64,000 nt of DNA, taken from Cavenderia fasciculata (lineage: Eukaryota > Evosea > Eumycetozoa > Acytosteliales > Cavenderiaceae). The DNA lies in NCBI RefSeq assembly GCF_000203815.1, contig NW_004457644.1, positions 1-64,000 on the forward strand. Direction: 5' to 3'. The notes under the pieces are model-generated. The model worked only from the letters and a program-made list of their open reading frames with translations. It was not told the origin of the DNA and made no database searches. Numbering within the stretch: position 1 is the stretch's first letter; each line of letters starts with the position of its first letter. The position numbers and the translations under genes are program-made. Shown piece by piece: positions 58,175 through 64,000 of the stretch.

Positions 58175-61100
58175 ATGGTCATGGAATCATTTAAAAATAC
58201 ATTACGTACTAAATGGACGAAACACATTACAGCTAGAAGGATTAGAGGTCTATGGAGTGACTATCAGAGATCTTCAGAGGCAAAGTATGTTGCTGTCATT
58301 GTTGTCATTGTTATTATGTTTAAACTAACAAATCAATCTCTCTCTCTCTCTCTCTTTAATCGTTAAATGTTACAGGGATCCAATCATGAAACAAAAATTA
58401 AATATCTTTTTAGACTCTTTTCAAGATGGATACAAAGAATTGATGGATTCAACAGCAGGTCAAATCAAACCAATCGATTTGGATAAAATATATGGTGATT
58501 GTTCTGATATTCTAGTATCTCTATTAGAGTTGGTTGAAAAAGAATCATCAAACGACAATAACAACAATACCAATAATAATAATAATAATAGTAATAATAA
58601 TGTTATAGATGGGATATTAATAAACAAATCACTTGGAGTAATAGAATTAATTTTACATGTATGTACCAAAAAGAATGAAAATATATTTATTTATTTATCT
58701 AACCTTTCTCTTATTTATTCTCTAATTAGGACGAAAAATATAAAGTAGTTGTTAAAGATACAATTGGATTAGTTGCTAAAATATTGGGATTATTGGATAC
58801 TGTTGAATCGGTTGATAGCAAGAAACTAGTACTTCGAATTATCAGTTCGATTGGTGAAAATACAGAGATTAAATTAGAGATTGGTAGATTACAAGGTTTC
58901 AAGAAACTCCTTTCCCTCATGAACTCTGAACGTGAATTGACACTCGATGTACTACGTACAACCAAACAATTCTTGGATCTTAAACAATTGGTAAATGATG
59001 AGGAACTTTTAATTAATATGAAGAAATCTTCTTCAATGTCTTCTATTAGTGGTATGTAAAGTGAAAGAGAGAGAGAAAAGACAAATGATTAAAAGGTGGT
59101 TTCTATATAATTACTTACTTTTGTTTTTTTTTAGAATTTGCAAGACATAAAATTGGTACAGCTGTTAGTGAAGGATTTAAAGTGATTGTTGGAGAATTCC
59201 AAAAGGTATTTTCACCAAATGATATGATTCCTCGGAAAATGTCAATGGAAAAGGCAATCATGATGGGTGGAACGGATATGTTGGGTGCGATGGACGGATC
59301 GTTCATTCCAAGTTATGATATCCTCGAGTTGGAGTGGACGACAATGTCTGCTATGGCTGCCGAAGGAGGTCGAGGTTTAGATCAAGACATTGATTTACAA
59401 ACTCAATTACAAAGATTACAACAACAATTACAAAAACAACAACTACAACAGCAACAGCAACAACAACAACAATCATCACAATCACAACAATCTGTACAAC
59501 AACAACAACAACAACAATCGCAATCACTTACCAGTAGTAATAATAATAACGCATCATCAACTGGAGAACAACAAACACTTTCAACATCATCATCTTCTTC
59601 AACGGGAAGTATGTCATTGTCAGCATCATCATTACCAGTATTCAATGAAGATGAAATATTAAAAGAGTTTATGAGAACACAAGAAGCACTAAGCTCGCTT
59701 CTCACAGGTCTCAAGGAAGCCAGTCGACAAGATTCTACGACACCTCTTGTACAGTTGGATATTCTCGAAACCATATGCAAGCTACTATACAATAGCAAAA
59801 AGAATCAGGTAGAGTTTGCAAAGTTGGATGGATACCAGACACTCTTTACACTCTTTGACAATAGTCAGTGTGGTGCCATCAAGGATTTTTCATCGGCCGA
59901 AGGAAAGGATTTCCTCGAAGATATATTTGGATTGATCTTTATCATGGTTTTAGATGGTAGCAAGAATAGACGTATCAACAATCCAGATGCCCTTCAATTT
60001 TTATTTAATATTTTAGAAGACAACAACAATAATAATAGTAACAATAATTCACCAACTACTCAGAATAGTAGTAGTATTAATTCATCATTAATTGAAGTTA
60101 AATTACAAGCTCTAACTTGTATACAAGATTTAATATCAGTCAATCCTTTAAATATTGTAAATATTAAATATGTTGGAGGTATTGAAAAATTATTTAATTT
60201 ATTATTAGATATTTTTAAGGTATGAAAAAACAAAAATTAATCAAATCAAAACAATAGGAAATAATCAATCTAATATTTTTTCAATTTAGGATAAATCAAA
60301 AGAAGAAGAATTTTTATCAAGTGAAAAGAATTCAACCAAATTATTATTGGCAACTAGTGAATTAATATTATATCTTGGTGTATTATTTAGTAAATACAAT
60401 TGTGATGTATTCAAAAAATACATTTCATTATTGTCAAGTAAACCTCCGCTCTATAATACTTTACAATCTTTAATAGTTCAATCTTCAATCACTTTATTAT
60501 CTGATATTGTTTATCACAAGGTAAATTAAAAAAAAACCAAAACAAAAAGAAATAATTTATTAATTAATTTTTTTAGACATCAATTGATAATAATATGATA
60601 CCAATATTTATGAAAATAATAGAAAATTATCAAGATCAATTATATGATACCATTCATTTAATTAAAAGTAGTAATATAAATAGTGATGAAGATATTGAAA
60701 ATGATCATTCACCAATACAAGGCGGTAGCAATACTGCTGCTGCCACTTCTACTTTTACAAATGATGATCATGAAATGGAAGTTGAAATGTCTCAAGAAAA
60801 AGTAAACTATATGATTAAAAATCAAGATTTATATGAAAAGAAATCTTCAATTGTTGATAGAATACTTTTAATGTTGGAATTGACAATAATGTATATAAAA
60901 TGTAATGTATAAAAAAAATAACAAAAACAAAATATTATTTTAATCTAATTGATTTATTAATTTTAATTTTTTAGATTGTGAAGGATCATTAAAAGAATTT
61001 ATATCAAATCAAGAATATATTAAAATATTTGTATCACTTGCAAAGATTGAATTTGATCAAGAGACTAGTGAAATATCGGATTTATGTTTTTGGATGATCA

Positions 61101-64000
61101 ACAAGATTGTGGAATTGGAACCAGCACCACATGCAACCGTTGGTATGTTGGTGAGTCTGTTGGATGATGCATCATTGTCAAATAGTCGTCGTGAAAAACT
61201 GTGCTATGCCATTGCCGACATGATGCATTACTATAATGGTGACCAACAACTCTTGGCAACCAACCTGCAAGGAGACGATGAAGAGTCGCGGTTGTTGCGG
61301 TCATTGATCAACCGCAACTTATTGAAAATTAAGTTCCAAGAGTATGGTGGATTAAACTCATTGATCAATATTGTTAGGAGTGGAGGACAACATGCTGAAG
61401 ACTTGATGAAAGGGTCAATGCAGTCTGCGTCTTCGGCGTCATTGTCGTCTTCGACATTGTCACCGACACTACTCGTGTACTCAGCGTTGGTTGCATTGTG
61501 CGAGGTGTGTTACAACTGCGAGGAGAATCGGTCGATTGTCGACATGATGGGATTCATGAAGATATCGAGTCTGATCAAGAGCTCGCATATTGTTGTCGAC
61601 GAATACTTGTTCCAGCTGTTTGCAGAGCTGGCCATGAACAACAATGTGTTGATTCGTGCACAACGCGACTATCTGCAAAACACATTCTCGGGACGTGTCA
61701 TGTCGGTCATCTCCAATATTGAAGATCCTCAACCACAGTTTACCTGCATCCTACCACACTCGAAGCGTCAAGTCGACGTTGTCTCGTACAAGTCAACCGA
61801 TGTCGTCAAACGATCCGTCCACAACAACACCATGACCACCACCACCACCACCACGACAACCACCACCATCATCACTGAAACAAATGGTGGGTTGTATGGC
61901 GATGAAATCAATCTTGGTGATGATAACATTGACTTTAATAATACTCATAGTCCACAACATCAACGTAAAATTAGTAATGGTCAAATTCCAACTATCAATC
62001 AACCACCAAAATCAAATCAAATTAAATCAAATATGAATCAAGGTCATCACAATCATCAACATAGTCATCATAGTCATCAAAACAAACAAACATCAACTTT
62101 AAAACCAACATCATCATATAAACCAACAAATAATATTAATAATAATAATAATAATAATTTCCAACAACAAGGTACAGGAATAATTAGAGTACCAAGTTTT
62201 AGAAATTTATTTAATGGAACTAGAAGAAATAGTATTGGATCATGGGCAGGTTCATTTGATGATATGTATGGTATTTATCAACAACAATATCCTTCCAACA
62301 ACAATAACAACGAATATAATAATAATAATTATATTGAAACGATTAGCGATACAATGAGTAATGCTAGTAGTGGAAGTGGAACTGGTGGAAGAAGATTTAT
62401 GAATAGTAGTAACAACTCTGCTTCTCATATGAATCTACTACCATCGATTGCCATTGATGACAAGGAAACCATCTATTCGTATACTGTACTTGGTAGAACA
62501 CGTATTCGTTCACCAGAAGCAGCTCTCATGCTGATTGACTTGCTCCCACAATCACCAGCAATGATTCAACAACACAATCTCGTCTTGTTGATGAAGATCC
62601 TAGAATCGAATCCACAAAACAAAAAGATGATGTGTGCAGCACAAGGATTGAAATTCCTACTCTACCTGTCACACCAGTCACCAGAGGAAACGCAATCCTA
62701 CTATAGTCGACTGATCGTCATTCTCGGTCTCTACGATATCTCACCGTCCGAAGTTCGATTGTTGTTTGATTTGGCTTGTTTCCCATCATTTGAATCTCAT
62801 CCACAATTGGAATCATTTGATCGTGAACAACAACAACCTCAACAACAACAACAACAACAATTGACATCATCCAAATCAAGAAAACAAGAGTTACAAATGC
62901 AGGTGTTGTATGTAATTGGTACGTTGACCGAAAGAAAGACACCTCCACTCTACTTTAACTTTGATGGGTTTGACAGTTCAATCAAGATTGGTCAAATTGA
63001 CAAGTTCCCATCGATTCGTACTGGATACACCTTTTCGTGTTGGATCAAGACCAACTACTTTATGAGTGAAGAGTTTGGACTGTTTTCGTGGCAAGATATG
63101 AGCGATAATAGCATCTTTGAGGTGTATTTCAAGTCACTGGGAAGAACCAGTGCCGGTGCACCGGTTGGCGACCAAAACAAGCGTACATTGTGCATGCAAG
63201 CACGAAACTATCCGTCACCACCCGAGACATTTTGTTTTGACAAGTTTGCATTCTCAGAGTGTGGCAGTTGGCATCACATTGTATTGACACAGAGCAAGAC
63301 CAAGATATCTCTGTTTGTCGACGGCAAGTTTGTGCAACACCACTCTACCAACAACTACCCACGTGTCATTACCAAGGACAAGCCTATCCAAGGATGTATT
63401 GGTAAACGTCTCTACACGCCATCAAGTGCCAACAACTCTGCATCGAATCTATCGCAATTGTTGCACACTGGCAATGGCAGTACACCAACCTCTGCACACA
63501 GCTCCTTTAACAATCTACCATCATTGCACGAGCTTGAAGAATTACAGTTACAACAACAGACTCTTGGCTACTTTTGTGGTCAAATGGGTACGATTCACTT
63601 TTTCGAAGGTATTTGGGAAGCACCTTCATGCCACAAGGTGTACAGTCGTGGTAATCTTTACAACAATTCGTACAAGGCCATTGGTATTGAAAACAAGGAA
63701 TTCTTGGTCATCAAACCACAAGCATCTCCAAATGGTTATATCGAACCTTTATTAAATGCAGCTGCCGCATTGTCAATGTCTGGTGAAATCACCAATCCCA
63801 ACACTGTCGTATCAGTATTAAAGGAATCAATTGGTAATTTACCTTCTCCTCCAACAAATAATAATATTATTGTTCCACCACCTACTGGACCATCATCGAC
63901 CTCCTCCTCTAATAATAATAATGTTATATCTTCACCTCCATCATCACCAACAATGCCAAGAAATTCATCATTTGGTAAAGATCAATTAAATCCAATCGTC
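58175..64000 (+). CDS. large BEACH/Lvs-like protein, N-terminal part (incomplete at right edge)
   Basis: Seven exons are visible: 58175-58284, 58376-58658, 58730-59051, 59135-60219, 60290-60520, 60577-60901, and 60975 open to the window end. All are in phase, giving more than 1,790 residues. The start MVMESFKNTLRTKWTKH is preceded by a CAA-rich leader. The first 1,100 residues look like helical armadillo-type repeats (KIGTAVSEGFKVIVGEFQKV; LVQLDILETICKLLYNSKKN), with Gln, Ser and Asn runs inserted. The part encoded at about 62,940-63,420 resembles the concanavalin-A-like (LamG-type) domain found upstream of PH-BEACH in neurobeachin/WDFY/LYST-type proteins: YFNFDGFDSSIKIGQIDKF, RTGYTFSCWIKTNYF, CGSWHHIVLTQSKTKISLFV, and DGKFVQHH. 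Dictyostelids have several such lvs genes with roles in cytokinesis and endolysosomal traffic. The BEACH and WD40 parts would lie beyond the window, so the assignment is inference. Confidence 0.78.

Noticed and set aside
61098-61732. short minus-strand frames opposite the large 3' exon
   Set aside because: Antisense to a long continuous plus-strand coding exon.

Overview
The window is nuclear DNA from a dictyostelid social amoeba. The evidence is the AT-rich sequence, short introns starting GTATGT or GTAAGT and ending in AG, long Asn and Gln tracts from AAT and CAA repeats, tiny first exons, and recognisable amoebal gene types. The species cannot be fixed from sequence alone. Base composition looks less extreme than Dictyostelium discoideum, so a Cavenderia- or Heterostelium-like species is plausible (inference).

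Region 1 (1-10.5 kb) is a debris-rich stretch. It holds one nearly complete secreted S10 serine carboxypeptidase gene carrying a one-base frameshift, three scattered fragments of related carboxypeptidase copies, and a decayed unidentified multi-exon gene. It also has a spliced gene for zinc-ribbon repeats plus a PD-(D/E)XK-like nuclease domain with an acidic tail, and dispersed duplicates of non-coding DNA. At 10.6-13.4 kb is a six-exon gene for a secreted or anchored LRR-IPT/TIG surface protein.

Region 2 (13.5-46 kb) is the most unusual part: a head-to-tail array of about a dozen copies of one intronless gene family of about 950-975 codons, almost all on the minus strand. Each full product has two SAP-like N-terminal motifs. 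These are followed by two successive versions of an F-box-like helix, a CxC...CPxH Cys/His element and an irregular leucine-rich region, with an Asn-rich linker between the versions. Four copies are open (starting at 21435, 33430, 40470 and 43559). The others carry frameshifts, stops, deletions, truncations or an inversion, which looks like a birth-and-death cluster. A C-terminal fragment of moaC lies among the broken copies at 36.9 kb.

Region 3 (46-52 kb) contains three very small spliced genes sharing a 10-nt first exon (MIF/MLF plus one base) and a C-terminal aromatic tail ending in W. It also has a three-exon secreted protein gene.

Region 4 (52.5-64 kb) is housekeeping-like and gene-dense: a five-exon ATXN7L3/Sgf11-type SAGA subunit with a very large Arg-Asp-rich insert, two genes of unknown function, and the 5' part of a large multi-exon gene that looks like a BEACH/Lvs-family protein and runs off the right edge.

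All exon boundaries were worked out by hand from frame and splice signals; no homology search was run.
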